A DNA stretch of 64,000 nt, from positions 372,001-436,000 of the forward strand of contig CAVWQI010000008.1 of assembly GCA_963757185.1 (NCBI GenBank), written 5' to 3'. The stretch is from JAQBQB01 sp963757185 (GTDB lineage: Bacteria > Gemmatimonadota > Gemmatimonadetes > Gemmatimonadales > Gemmatimonadaceae). Every line of letters begins with the position of its first letter. The first letter of the stretch is position 1. The translations under genes were made by a program, and so were the position numbers. Positions 43,247-57,297 of this stretch are shown piece after piece. The notes under the pieces are model-generated. The model was not told the origin of the DNA and did no database searches. It worked only from the letters and a program-made list of their open reading frames with translations.

Positions 43247-43900
43247 ATGATCATGATCAAGCGCAGGCTCCCCCATTGCACGTTTTGTGACATGATCCAT
43301 GGCGCCGCTGAGGTGTCGATCTGCCATGAGGATTCACGGGCGATCGCGTTCATGGACGTGCAGCCCGTGAACAACGGGCACGTGCTCGTCGTGCCGCGCG
43401 ACCACTACGAGTCGGTCGCGGACATACCGCGGGACCTGGCGCTCCACCTGTTCAAGCTGACGATCGATCTGGGGGCCGCCATTCGGCGGGTCTCGGGCAC
43501 GGAGGCGCTGAACATCGTCGTCAACAGCGGGACGGCGGCCGGTCAGGACGAGCCACACTACCACGTTCACATCATTCCGCGCCGCGAAGGCGACGGATTC
43601 GACATTCCGCTGCCGTTCGGCGGGTCGGCCATGCCCGACCGGACGATCCTCGACGCCTACGCCGCCCGCATCATCGCCGCCCTGCGCGATCCGGTCACCG
43701 CCGCCGCCATGGACCGCAACGTTGCGATTCCGGTGTTCGAGGAGTCAGGCCCTATGAGGTCAAGTTCGGAGCGCGCCGACAGGAGCCACGTTCGTGGGCC
43801 AACGTCACAGGCCGACGGGTGGCAGCCGCGCGAAGGCGCGCATGGAGAGGTCGTCCCTGAGTCGTCCTCAGAGTCGAAAGAACCAGGCAGCGACGAGTAG
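43247..43900 (+). CDS. HIT-family hydrolase
   Basis: A 217-aa histidine-triad protein; relatives cleave AMP-lysine, dinucleotide polyphosphates or adenosine 5'-phosphoramidates. The N-terminus has CTFCDMIHGAAE and SRAIAFMDVQPVNNGHVLVVPRDHYES. The catalytic triad is in NSGTAAGQDEPHYHVHIIPR. Residues after ~160 form a Ser/Glu/Arg-rich tail longer than in most relatives, probably disordered. The tail overlaps the likely start of the HNH gene. ATG 43247 or 43253 may be used. It is divergent from the E1 gene. Confidence 0.9.
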   Translation: MIMIKRRLPHCTFCDMIHGAAEVSICHEDSRAIAFMDVQPVNNGHVLVVPRDHYESVADIPRDLALHLFKLTIDLGAAIRRVSGTEALNIVVNSGTAAGQDEPHYHVHIIPRREGDGFDIPLPFGGSAMPDRTILDAYAARIIAALRDPVTAAAMDRNVAIPVFEESGPMRSSSERADRSHVRGPTSQADGWQPREGAHGEVVPESSSESKEPGSDE

Positions 43901-44324
43901 CGCCGCACGGCACGGCCGTGGGCAGGTCGACCACGGGTCCCTGCCGCGCCTACCACGCGGCTCGCGCCCGAGAAAGAACGTGTCCGCCGGCCGCCAGAAG
44001 CGAGCCATCAAGCGCGCGGCCATGCGAGACTGCGACCGACGCTGCGTTTACTGCGCATCACTTCTCGAATTCGACGCGGCGACTCTCGACCACGTCCATC
44101 CGCTGGCCCACGGCGGCGCGAACGCTCCCGGCAACGTGGTCCTCGCATGCGCACGGTGCAATCGCCTGAAAGGCGACCTGTTGCCGACTGAATTCTTCGC
44201 GCGCCATCCGTGGGCAGGGCTCAACTTCATCGCGCACGCACGCGCCGTCCACCGCGCGCTGAAACGTTGTGCGAAACGCGCCGTGAGCCTCGCGTTCGCC
44301 CGCGCGGAGCAGCAGGTCGCCTAG
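43842..44324 (+). CDS. HNH endonuclease-domain protein
   Basis: About 160 aa; the start is uncertain because the frame stays open to 43794 and the first ~60 residues are a basic low-complexity stretch. The core (~65-120) is a zinc-binding HNH/beta-beta-alpha-metal fold: CVYCASLLEF, the catalytic DHVHPLAHGG, NVVLACARCNRLKGDLLP. The two CxxC pairs and the H/N residues are intact. The tail is basic and helical. It shares no obvious partner: upstream is the HIT gene, and its TAG overlaps the stop of the convergent nadE by 4 bp. Defence, repair and homing roles are all possible. Confidence 0.75.
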   Translation: MERSSLSRPQSRKNQAATSSAARHGRGQVDHGSLPRLPRGSRPRKNVSAGRQKRAIKRAAMRDCDRRCVYCASLLEFDAATLDHVHPLAHGGANAPGNVVLACARCNRLKGDLLPTEFFARHPWAGLNFIAHARAVHRALKRCAKRAVSLAFARAEQQVA

Positions 44325-46174
44325 TAGTCCACGGGGCGCAGGTACGATTCGCCGATCGCCGTGGGGCTGAGCATCGCCACCGTCGGCAGGCGTCGCTTCC
44401 AGTGCGTACTCGCCACGCGCCGGCGAACGATCTCCACTTCTCTGGCGTCGAACCCGCGCGCGACGAGCTCGTCCGGCTGAAATCCCGCGACCAGCCAATT
44501 CAGAATCTCGTCCGCCTTCTTGTAGCTGATGCCGAAGTCCCCCTCGTCGGTCTGCCCGACGACCAAGTCGGCCGTCGGCGGCTTGGAGACGATCACGTCC
44601 GGCACGCCTAAATGCGTGGCGAGCGCCCACACCTGGGTCTTGAACAGATCGCCGAGCGGATTGATCGGCGGTGAATCGTCGGCGTGCCACGTGAAGTAGC
44701 CGAAGAGCCGCTCGGTTTTGTTGCCCGTGCCGAGCGGAATCGCGTGGTGCTTCGCCGCGAGATCGAACAGCGTGATCATGCGCATCCGCGCCATCACGTT
44801 CCCTCGGCGCCCGCCGTCCGCGTCGGGTTCGTGGCACAGGTAGCCGTCGACCGCCGGCGTGATGTCGATCGTGCGCGATTCGATGCCGAGCGCGTCGATG
44901 ACGAGTTGCGCGTGATCGAGGCTCTCGCGACTCGACGATCGATACGGCATCCGCACGCCGATCACGTTCTTTGGGCCGAGCGCGCGGGCCGCGAGATATG
45001 CCGTTACCGCCGAGTCGACGCCGCCCGAGACGCCGACGACGGCGCGCTTGAACTGGCGGCGCTCCATCTCGTCGCGGATGAAGTGGACGAGCCACTGCTC
45101 CGTGAGCGCCGCGTCGATCGCGAGCGGCGCGGGCGGCTCGTGGCTCGTCGCGCCCACTTGGATGACTGGAAGCTCTTGGCGCCCGCTTGGCTCCCGCGGC
45201 TCAGCCACAGTTGAATCGTGTCGCGCCGAATCGTCCGGCCGGCTCGCCGCGGGATCGAACTCGAGCGTGCCAGCCGTGCCGGCGAGAATGTCGTCGATGT
45301 TCCGCTTGAGGTGCGGCACCATCGTCTCGAGGTCGGCGATGAGCGGCATGTCGGTGCGCGCGCGCGTGCAATCCGACAGATCCACGCTGACCGACAGCAC
45401 CGACTCGTCCCAGAGCGGCGCGCGCGCCCGGACGTCGCCCGAGGGTCCCGCCACCAGCGATCCGCCCGGGAAGACCTTTCCGCCCTCGCTTCCCACCAGG
45501 CACGACAGTGAGACGAACACGCCGTGCTCGTCTGCGATGTCTCGAATCAACCGATCCCAGCGGCTGACGCTGGCCGGACCCGGAACCGAGTCACCCTTGG
45601 GCTGAGTTCCACGAGCCGGCGCCGCCGCGCAGACGAAGATGATCTGCGCCCCGTCCAGCGCGGCGATCGTCGCCGTGAGGCTGTGCCACGCATCCTCGCA
45701 GACGAGCAAAGCCGCCCGCCCCCACGGCGTGTCGAACGCCCGAACCTCACGTCCCCTCTCGACGAATCGCTCCTCGTCGAACAGCCCATACGTAGGAAGG
45801 AAGACCTTCCGATGGACGTGCGCGATCTTCGGCTCGCCCGCGCCGAGTGTGACGTACATCGCACTGTTGTACAGCTTGTTGTTCCATACTTCGTAGAAGC
45901 CGAGCGTCACATCGATCCGACCGGGCGATGTGACGGCGCTTCGGTAGACGGCGTCGAGATCCGCGGCGAGCGTTCCGGCGGTGACCGCGCTGTCGCGAAC
46001 GCCGCCCTCGAGGAAGTATCCGGTGAGCGCGCTCTCGGCCAAACAGAGCACGTTCGGCCGAGGTCTGAGCTGGTCGAGTTGGGCGAAGACCGCTTTCAGC
46101 CGCTCGAGATTGCCGCGGTAATCGCCTTTCCGTGGCTTGATCTGAGCCACGGCGAGGTGGACGAGCGGGGGCAT
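44321..46174 (-). CDS. nadE: Glutamine-dependent NAD+ synthetase
   Basis: The last step of NAD synthesis, amidating nicotinic-acid adenine dinucleotide with ammonia from glutamine. In the 617-aa protein the N-terminal nitrilase-type glutaminase (~5-270) has the triad E47 (LCLAESALTGYF), K123 (VHRKVFLPTYG) and C159 (LLVCEDAWHS). A linker (~310-350) leads to the synthetase (~360-617) with the ATP-pyrophosphatase P-loop VVGVSGGVDSAVTAY, PLGTGNKTERLFGYFT and PTADLVVGQTDEGDFGISY. The start follows a short upstream gap from the PBP gene, from which it is divergent. Confidence 0.94.
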   Translation of the reverse strand: MPPLVHLAVAQIKPRKGDYRGNLERLKAVFAQLDQLRPRPNVLCLAESALTGYFLEGGVRDSAVTAGTLAADLDAVYRSAVTSPGRIDVTLGFYEVWNNKLYNSAMYVTLGAGEPKIAHVHRKVFLPTYGLFDEERFVERGREVRAFDTPWGRAALLVCEDAWHSLTATIAALDGAQIIFVCAAAPARGTQPKGDSVPGPASVSRWDRLIRDIADEHGVFVSLSCLVGSEGGKVFPGGSLVAGPSGDVRARAPLWDESVLSVSVDLSDCTRARTDMPLIADLETMVPHLKRNIDDILAGTAGTLEFDPAASRPDDSARHDSTVAEPREPSGRQELPVIQVGATSHEPPAPLAIDAALTEQWLVHFIRDEMERRQFKRAVVGVSGGVDSAVTAYLAARALGPKNVIGVRMPYRSSSRESLDHAQLVIDALGIESRTIDITPAVDGYLCHEPDADGGRRGNVMARMRMITLFDLAAKHHAIPLGTGNKTERLFGYFTWHADDSPPINPLGDLFKTQVWALATHLGVPDVIVSKPPTADLVVGQTDEGDFGISYKKADEILNWLVAGFQPDELVARGFDAREVEIVRRRVASTHWKRRLPTVAMLSPTAIGESYLRPVDY

Positions 46175-46260
46175 GGTGACGAAAGGTAGCGCGCCGAGAA
46201 CGAGGTGGGCGAGATTCCGTCTCTACGGGGTAATAGGAACTGCACAGACATAATGGCCAC

Positions 46261-48426
46261 ATGATGTTGACTCGTCCTTCCCCGACGGCCGCCTCGCGCG
46301 TCCGTACCCTCACATACGCCGCGCTTGGCGCACTTGGACTGACTGCCGCGGCGCTGGTCTCGCCGGCGCGCGCTCAGGACACGACGCCCAAGACCGGCGA
46401 AGCGTGGCAGATCATTCCGCTCGCCCAGTCCACGCTCGTCTACGCGCGCGACTCGTCGCTCATCGGCGAGATCGGGCGCGAGATGCGGACGAGCGTCCCG
46501 ATGAAGTCGATCCCCTGGTACGTCCCGAAGGCGTTCATCGCGGTCGAGGACCAGCGCTTCTACGAGCACAACGGCGTAGACACGCGCGCGGTGCTCGGTG
46601 TGATCAAGGGCAAGATCCTCAACGAGAATCGGGGCGGCGGGAGCACGATCACGCAGCAGCTCGTGGGGTACATGCACCCGGACATCATCGACCGGCGCGA
46701 GGTCAGCGGCACGGCGGGCTTCTCTCGGAAGCTGCACGAACAGTCGGCGGCGCGAGAGATGGAGCGGCACTACCCGAAGGACACGATTCTCCAGGCGTAC
46801 CTCAACCAGATCAACCTCGGGCGCGGCTGGTTCGGTGTCGAGGCTGGATCGCGTCACTACTTCGGACATCCAGCGTCGCGTCTCACGCTCGCCGAAGCCG
46901 CGACGCTCGCGGGATTGCCGAAGTCGCAGCCGATGTACGATCCGATCGCGCATCCTCAGCGCGCGAAAGAGCGCCGCGACTTGATTCTCCAGATGATGGC
47001 GGATCAGCAGTACATCACGCAGGCGCTCGCCGACAAGACGAAGCTCGAACCGCTAGTGACCTCGCCGAACGCCGGCATGTCCGCCGCCGCGGGCTACTTC
47101 GTCGACGAAGTTCGCCACCAGGCCGAGCGAGCAGGAATTCCGGTGGCCACCGGCGGCTACAAGATCTACACGACGCTCGATCCGGCACTCCAGCGCGCGG
47201 CAGTCGATGCCGTGATCGATGGCACGAACAAGATCGAGGCGCAGAAGGGCTACAAGCATCTCACGCAAGCGCTCGCGAAGGGCAACCAGACCGATTACCT
47301 GGAAGCGATGGCGGTCGCGATGGATCCACGCACCGGCGACGTCCGCGCGCTCGTCGGTGGACGGAACTACCAGCGCGCGCCCTTCGATCGCGCGACCACC
47401 GCGCTACGGCAGCCCGGCTCGTCGATGAAGCCGATCGTCTACGCCAAGGCGATCGAAGACAGCATCTCCGCGAATACGATCGTTCCCGACACCGCGCTCG
47501 AAATTCCGCTCGTCAACAGCGAGCCGTACAAGCCCCAGGAGATCGACGGAAAGTTCTGGGGCTTGAACACCTGGAAGGAAGGCGTACCGACCAACATCGC
47601 GATGACGATGCGCGAAGGGCTCGTTCACTCACGCAACATGGTTGCGATTCAATTGGGCATGCGCGTCGGCATGGACTCGGTCTCGGCGCTCGCGCAGCGG
47701 CTCGGCATCACGACGAGGATCGACCCGGTGCCGGCGAGCGCGATCGGCGCGTCGTCGGTGCACCCGATCGACATGGTGACTGCTTACACCGCGTTCGCCG
47801 ACAACGGCGCGGTCGTCCAGCCGCGCTTCATCACGCGCATCAACGACGCGTCCAATCGCGCGGTGTACGCGCGCCCCGCATCGACGGCGCAACAGGTGCT
47901 CGACCCGCGCGTGGCGTTCATCGTGCGCGACATGATGCGCGACGTCGCGGAGCGGGGAAGCGGCACGGCCGCGCGGAAGGCGGTTCCGGACAACGTTCCG
48001 GTCGCCGGCAAGACGGGCACGACGAACGACAACCGCGACGTGTGGTTCGTCGGGATGACGCCCGACGTCGTCGCCGGGGTCTGGCTGGGTTTCGACCAGC
48101 CGAAGACGATCGCGAAGGGCGCGGTCGGTGGTCTGCTCGCGGCACCGATCTGGGGCGAAATGATCGGCAAGTACTACCAAGGCCGCTCGACGAGCGGTTG
48201 GGGTCCGCCGCCGGACGGGCTCGTCTACGCCGAGGTGGACCGCACCACGGGCAACCTCGCGACGGCGACGACGCCGTTCGACATGCGGTACACCGAGTAC
48301 TTCATGCCGGGCACCGAGCCCGAGGAACTGCGGAACAATCCGTGGAAAGTCCCGCAGTGGGGCCCGCTGTTCACGCCGCCGTCGCGGGTGATCGCCCCGG
48401 TCCTTACGGGACGACCTGCTCCTTGA
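46261..48426 (+). CDS. Class A penicillin-binding protein (glycosyltransferase/transpeptidase)
   Basis: A 721-aa bifunctional peptidoglycan synthase. The N-terminal hydrophobic segment (~17-38) ends in PARAQ and could be an anchor or a cleaved signal. The glycosyltransferase domain (~75-240) has catalytic E96 in AVEDQRFYEHNGVD and GGSTITQQL. The transpeptidase domain (~345-620) has S387-x2-K390 (GSSMKP), SRN (457-459) and KTGTT (584-588). The tail is short and Pro-rich. Its last 23 bp overlap the convergent S10 peptidase gene. Confidence 0.93.
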   Translation: MMLTRPSPTAASRVRTLTYAALGALGLTAAALVSPARAQDTTPKTGEAWQIIPLAQSTLVYARDSSLIGEIGREMRTSVPMKSIPWYVPKAFIAVEDQRFYEHNGVDTRAVLGVIKGKILNENRGGGSTITQQLVGYMHPDIIDRREVSGTAGFSRKLHEQSAAREMERHYPKDTILQAYLNQINLGRGWFGVEAGSRHYFGHPASRLTLAEAATLAGLPKSQPMYDPIAHPQRAKERRDLILQMMADQQYITQALADKTKLEPLVTSPNAGMSAAAGYFVDEVRHQAERAGIPVATGGYKIYTTLDPALQRAAVDAVIDGTNKIEAQKGYKHLTQALAKGNQTDYLEAMAVAMDPRTGDVRALVGGRNYQRAPFDRATTALRQPGSSMKPIVYAKAIEDSISANTIVPDTALEIPLVNSEPYKPQEIDGKFWGLNTWKEGVPTNIAMTMREGLVHSRNMVAIQLGMRVGMDSVSALAQRLGITTRIDPVPASAIGASSVHPIDMVTAYTAFADNGAVVQPRFITRINDASNRAVYARPASTAQQVLDPRVAFIVRDMMRDVAERGSGTAARKAVPDNVPVAGKTGTTNDNRDVWFVGMTPDVVAGVWLGFDQPKTIAKGAVGGLLAAPIWGEMIGKYYQGRSTSGWGPPPDGLVYAEVDRTTGNLATATTPFDMRYTEYFMPGTEPEELRNNPWKVPQWGPLFTPPSRVIAPVLTGRPAP

Positions 48427-50089
48427 CCGCGTTGTTGTAGAACTTCTCCAGGTCGTTGCGGAGCTTCTTCATCGACGGCTCGTCGATGTACATCATGTGC
48501 CCGGCGGTGAACTTCCCGACCGTGATGTTGTTCTTCGCCACCTTCGGGTCGACCGACATGTGGGACAGCGTGTACTCGACCGCCCAGTACGGCGTCGCCG
48601 CGTCGAAATAGCCCTCGGCCACGTACAATTTCATATAAGCGTTCTTGGCAAACGCCCGCTCGAGATTGGGCACGACGGTCGCGTACGAGTTCTGAGGGTA
48701 GTTCCAGCGCCCGATGCCGCCGCCGAGGATGTAATAGGTGTCCTCGTTGCGGTAGTTCAGCTCCCGGCGCGTGTAATCGGTGAGCACCGGCGTGAACGTG
48801 TTGCGGATGCTGATGTCGCTTGGATCGCCGACACCGGCCCCGCCGCCTCGTCCGCCGCTCAACGGCGCGAAGCCGGTGAAGCGGCCGTCGAGACGCCCGA
48901 CGGTCTCGTGTTGGTCGCGCAGCAGCTCGGAGTCGAACGTGCCGAGCGCGACGCGCAGGTCATTCTGGTCGATGATGTCTTTCGACAGGCCGGTGAAACG
49001 CGCCATCTGATCGATCGTCGCCTGGCGTTCCGTGCTCGTGAGCTTGTTCCCCTTCATGAGCGCCGCGGCGTACTCGTTCACCGACCATTTCTCGGCCGCC
49101 GCGGTGACTTCTTCGATCGACTGCTTCTGAAGATCCGCGGGTAGCCTCTTGTGGTACCACGCGGTCGCCGCGTACGTCGGAATGAAGTTGATGAATCCGA
49201 TGTCGTTGCCGCGCACCTGCGATGAATACCCGAAGTTCAGAACCGACGAGAGGAGCACGACGCCGTTGAGCGCGATGCCGTCGTCGGCGAGAAGACCGGA
49301 AAGCCCCGAAGCGCGGGTCGTACCATAGCTCTCGCCCGCCAGGAACTTCGGCGAACCCATGCGGTCGAAGCGCGTGAGGTACAGGCGAATGAACTCGCGG
49401 AACGAGTTTAGGTCTTCATCGAGTCCCCAGAAGCGCGCGCCCAACGCCTGCGTCGCGGCTCGGCTGTAGCCAGTCCCGACGGCGTCGATGAACACGAGGT
49501 CCGTCTGGTCGAGGAGCGTGTTCGGATTGTCCTCGAAGCTGTAGGGCGGCGGCGGAGCCGTTCCGTCGGCGTTGAGCTTCACCTTTTTCGGCCCGAACGC
49601 ACCGAGGTGCAGCCAGACCGTAGCCGATCCGGGACCGCCGTTGAACGCGAACGTGATCGGACGGGTGGTCGCGTTCGCGCCGTCCTTGGTGTAGGCGACG
49701 TAGTACATCCCGCCTTCGACGGCGTCCGTCTGCTCGTTGCGAATCGGGAGCATGCCAGCCGTCGCCGTGTAGGCGATCGTCTGTCCGCGCACGTTGACCG
49801 AGTGATGCGTCGCCGTCGGCGCCATTTCGGTCATGGCGACGACGTCGCGTGGCGCGGACGTCGCGGCTCCAAAACTCGGTCGGCGCGCCGCCCCGCCGGC
49901 GGCTGTATCGCCAGCCGACGGACCTCCGGCCTGAATCGTTCCGTTCTGGCCACCCCCGCCCCCACCCCCGCCGCCCCGTCCGCCGCCACCGCGCTGAGCA
50001 ATCGCTGAGGATGTGGGGATGACGAAGGTCGCGAACAAAACGCCGAGCGCAACGCGCGCGCGGCGTGGCGAGAGACGTGTGCTTCTCAT
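48404..50089 (-). CDS. Exported S10-family serine carboxypeptidase-like protein
   Basis: 561 aa. The signal peptide (~1-31, ending SSAIAQ) is followed at once by a long Gly-rich stretch (~33-48), then a Ser/Thr/Ala linker. The alpha/beta-hydrolase carboxypeptidase core has FAFNGGPGSATVWLH, FIDAVGTGYSR, the nucleophile in FLAGESYGTTRASGL, the Asp in GYFDAATPYWAVEY and the His in FTAGHMMYIDE. A second Gly/Arg-rich stretch (SGGRGGGAGVG) lies in the middle. ATG 50089 begins the signal peptide; the frame is open 35 codons further. Probable peptide degradation outside the cytoplasm. Confidence 0.88.
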   Translation of the reverse strand: MRSTRLSPRRARVALGVLFATFVIPTSSAIAQRGGGGRGGGGGGGGGQNGTIQAGGPSAGDTAAGGAARRPSFGAATSAPRDVVAMTEMAPTATHHSVNVRGQTIAYTATAGMLPIRNEQTDAVEGGMYYVAYTKDGANATTRPITFAFNGGPGSATVWLHLGAFGPKKVKLNADGTAPPPPYSFEDNPNTLLDQTDLVFIDAVGTGYSRAATQALGARFWGLDEDLNSFREFIRLYLTRFDRMGSPKFLAGESYGTTRASGLSGLLADDGIALNGVVLLSSVLNFGYSSQVRGNDIGFINFIPTYAATAWYHKRLPADLQKQSIEEVTAAAEKWSVNEYAAALMKGNKLTSTERQATIDQMARFTGLSKDIIDQNDLRVALGTFDSELLRDQHETVGRLDGRFTGFAPLSGGRGGGAGVGDPSDISIRNTFTPVLTDYTRRELNYRNEDTYYILGGGIGRWNYPQNSYATVVPNLERAFAKNAYMKLYVAEGYFDAATPYWAVEYTLSHMSVDPKVAKNNITVGKFTAGHMMYIDEPSMKKLRNDLEKFYNNAVKEQVVP

Positions 50090-50218
50090 GCTGGCGTGCT
50101 CCGGGAGGTTGGGGCGGCACTCACGGACGGGAATCCGACCGCACCAACAATGTGCAACGCGTGACAGGGCCGCGCGAGCACGGCGACCGGGCACTGCCGC
50201 CCGGTCGCCGTCGTGAGA

Positions 50219-52798
<2,580 letters not shown>

Positions 52799-53071
52799 TG
52801 TTTGCTGTTCGGAAGTGGGAACGTGCAACTGGCGACGCGGGGCGGCTAGGCCCGGCGTCGCACACGGCATTCCACTCTGCATGCGGCGCGCTTCGGTTTT
52901 CCGTCACCCTGGCAGCGTGAGCCGCTCGTTCTGGCGCACCCGAGACACGAATCGGTACCACGACTGCCGGTCCGGCGTATAAACCCTCCTAATCTTTCCG
53001 GAAGTTTCGCCGTATGCTAAACTGCTTCACCGCCACCCATCCACTTCGCCCCGCTAAAGCGAGCTAATCGC

Positions 53072-55033
<1,962 letters not shown>

Positions 55034-55048
55034 CACGGCGCGGTCGAT

Positions 55049-57052
55049 GTGAACGACTATCTGCGCGACCGACTCACCGTCGCGGCCGGCGCTCAATACC
55101 AGATCGAAAATGAGATCGGGCGCGGCGGCATGGCCGTCGTGTATCGCGCGACCGATTCGCGGCTGCACCGAACCGTTGCCATCAAGGTTCTCCCGCCCGA
55201 CATCGCGTTCAACGAGGCGGTTCGCACGCGGTTCATCCGCGAGGCGCAGACCGCGGCCCAGCTGAGCCACCCGAACATCGTTCCGATCTACAGCGTGGAC
55301 GAGGTTGCGGGCGAAAGCTCCGCGTCGGGCAATCTGGCTTTCTTCGTGATGGCGTACATCGAGGGCGAGAGCCTCGGCCAACATCTCGCGCGCGAGGGCC
55401 CGTGGCCGGTGGACCAAACCGTCCGTGTCTTGCGCGAAGTGGCGGACGCGCTCGCATACGCGCACGCGCGCGGGGTCGTGCATCGAGACATCAAGCCCGA
55501 CAACATTCTGATCGACCGCGCGAGCGGCCGGCCGATGGTCACGGATTTCGGGATCGCGCGAGCCATGGCCGGCGAGACGCGCATCACGGCGACGGGCGTC
55601 GCCGTCGGCACGCCCGCCTATATGTCGCCGGAGCAGGCACTCGGCGAGCGCGAAGTCGATGGCCGCAGCGACCTCTATTCGCTCGCCGTGGTCGGCTATC
55701 ACATGCTCAGCGGCGACACACCGTTCAAGGCGGTGAACACACCGGCGATGCTGGTGAAGCACGTGTCGGAACGACCGCGCCCGATTCGCGAGCGGCGGCC
55801 CGACGTGCCCGCGTATCTCGCGGTGGCGATCGACCGGGCGCTCGCGAAGAAGCCGGAGGACCGCTGGTCGGATGCCGCGGAATTTCGCGACGCACTCGCC
55901 GGCGCACAGGCGTCGCACCGGCGCCGACAGGCGTGGACGCCTCCGTCGTCGCAGATTCCTTCGTACCCCGGAGGGGAGTCGCGAAACGGGCCGCCCGCGG
56001 CGGCCGCAGTTCCGATTCCGGCGCAGCTTCCATCGCCGCCGCGGCATTTTCCGCTTCCTCCTCCGGGAATCAGCCGGAAAGAGTTGCGCCGCTGGTACAA
56101 AGCGCAGCGGAACATGTTGCGGGCCGAGGAGCGTGCCGCGTTCGATCGCGAGATCCGCGTCATCGGAATCCACCTCGAGAACTACAAGCGATTCGACGAA
56201 CGTCCGCTCGACGAGCGGGTCGATGCGTTCCGCCACAACGTGATGAACTGGCTCGGGGTGAGCGGCGTGTTGCTCTTCGTCAACGCGGCGATGACGCAGG
56301 GACCGCCGTGGTTCCTGATTCCGAGCGGGTTGATGTTCCTGAACGTCTTGCGGCACGGCAGCTCGATCTGGTCCGACGGCGTCGGGCCGATCGACGCGTT
56401 CAAAAAGGGAATTCGCTCGAAGCTGCGCGCGGAGCGTGGCGTCGCCGAGGTGCAGAAGGGAATCGCGGCGCCGCCACCGCCGCCGCCCGCGCCGCCGACG
56501 ATCGAGCAGCTCGCGGCGCAGCTCGCCTCCGCCGACGTTCTCGCCGGCCCGTATGGCGACACGATCAAGCGCGCGGCCGCCGACCGCGCGCTCATGCGCG
56601 ACATCACGAGCAAGTTCGGCGCGATCGAGAAAGAGCTGATCCCGGACATCGGACCGACGGTGGACGCATTGGCGCAGCGCGTCGCCGCCGTGGCGACGAC
56701 GCTGCATCGTCTCGACGCCGACGTCTCGGGCGCGTCGCTCGGCGCGTTGGATCAGCGGCTCGCGTCGCTCCAGTCCGAACCGGACACGCCGGAGCGCGAG
56801 CGGCGCGAGGCGCTGCTCCAACGCCAGCGGAACTCGCTCGCCGACCTGCTCGAGCGGCGGCGATCGCTCTTCAGCCAGCTCGAGAGCGCCGGCCTCATGT
56901 TACAGAACTTGAAGCTCGATCTGCTCAAGTTCCGGTCGTCGGGACTCGGCTCGCAGATGGAAGACAACACCAGCGCGACGCAGGAGGCGCGCGCCCTGTC
57001 GCGCGACATCGGACACGCCGTCGAGGCGGCCGACGAGCTGCGCAAGCTCTAA
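55049..57052 (+). CDS. Ser/Thr protein kinase with 2TM-like region and C-terminal coiled coil (second of two)
   Basis: 667 aa from a GTG, 15 bp after the first kinase gene. Kinase domain ~17-285: GRGGMAVVY, K46, HRDIKPDN (145-152), DFG (166-168), SPE. The linker (~290-345) is rich in Pro. A helical segment precedes the two-helix membrane region (~399-434, NWLGVSGVLLFVNAAM). A Pro-rich hinge (PPPPPPAPP, ~472-482) and a long coiled coil (~485-660) follow. Kinase and tail both resemble the upstream protein, so the pair arose by tandem duplication. Both probably anchor to the inner membrane and may form heteromers. Confidence 0.92.
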   Translation: MNDYLRDRLTVAAGAQYQIENEIGRGGMAVVYRATDSRLHRTVAIKVLPPDIAFNEAVRTRFIREAQTAAQLSHPNIVPIYSVDEVAGESSASGNLAFFVMAYIEGESLGQHLAREGPWPVDQTVRVLREVADALAYAHARGVVHRDIKPDNILIDRASGRPMVTDFGIARAMAGETRITATGVAVGTPAYMSPEQALGEREVDGRSDLYSLAVVGYHMLSGDTPFKAVNTPAMLVKHVSERPRPIRERRPDVPAYLAVAIDRALAKKPEDRWSDAAEFRDALAGAQASHRRRQAWTPPSSQIPSYPGGESRNGPPAAAAVPIPAQLPSPPRHFPLPPPGISRKELRRWYKAQRNMLRAEERAAFDREIRVIGIHLENYKRFDERPLDERVDAFRHNVMNWLGVSGVLLFVNAAMTQGPPWFLIPSGLMFLNVLRHGSSIWSDGVGPIDAFKKGIRSKLRAERGVAEVQKGIAAPPPPPPAPPTIEQLAAQLASADVLAGPYGDTIKRAAADRALMRDITSKFGAIEKELIPDIGPTVDALAQRVAAVATTLHRLDADVSGASLGALDQRLASLQSEPDTPERERREALLQRQRNSLADLLERRRSLFSQLESAGLMLQNLKLDLLKFRSSGLGSQMEDNTSATQEARALSRDIGHAVEAADELRKL

Positions 57053-57122
57053 CGGGGGCGCGGGCCGCACGACTCCAATGGCTCGCTCGCGCAGTTTGGT
57101 CGTTTCGCCGTTCACCCCAGGC

Positions 57123-57282
57123 ATTTCATCCGTTTGTGTCCGTCACATCCGTTTGTGTCCGCGTCCAATTTGTTATGGCTCGTCGTGGCGGGTCGGGACT
57201 CGAGCGCCACGTAGGCATCAACAATTGGAACACGGAAACAAACTGATCCAACGGAAAAACAAACGGGGACTGCTTTGATGTC
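57123..57282. repeat. Nested inverted-repeat element, copy A
   Basis: Left arm 57123-57180 contains CATCCGTTTGTGTCCG twice in tandem followed by TCCAATTTGTTATGG. Right arm 57217-57268 is its imperfect reverse complement (ACAATTGGAACACGG...AACAAACGG). About 36 bp of unrelated sequence separates the arms. The same arrangement occurs at 62551-62698. It fills most of the 245-bp gap between the kinase pair and the convergent hydrolase. No ORF is inside. Confidence 0.75.
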
Positions 57283-57297
57283 TAAGAGCGAGCCGGA

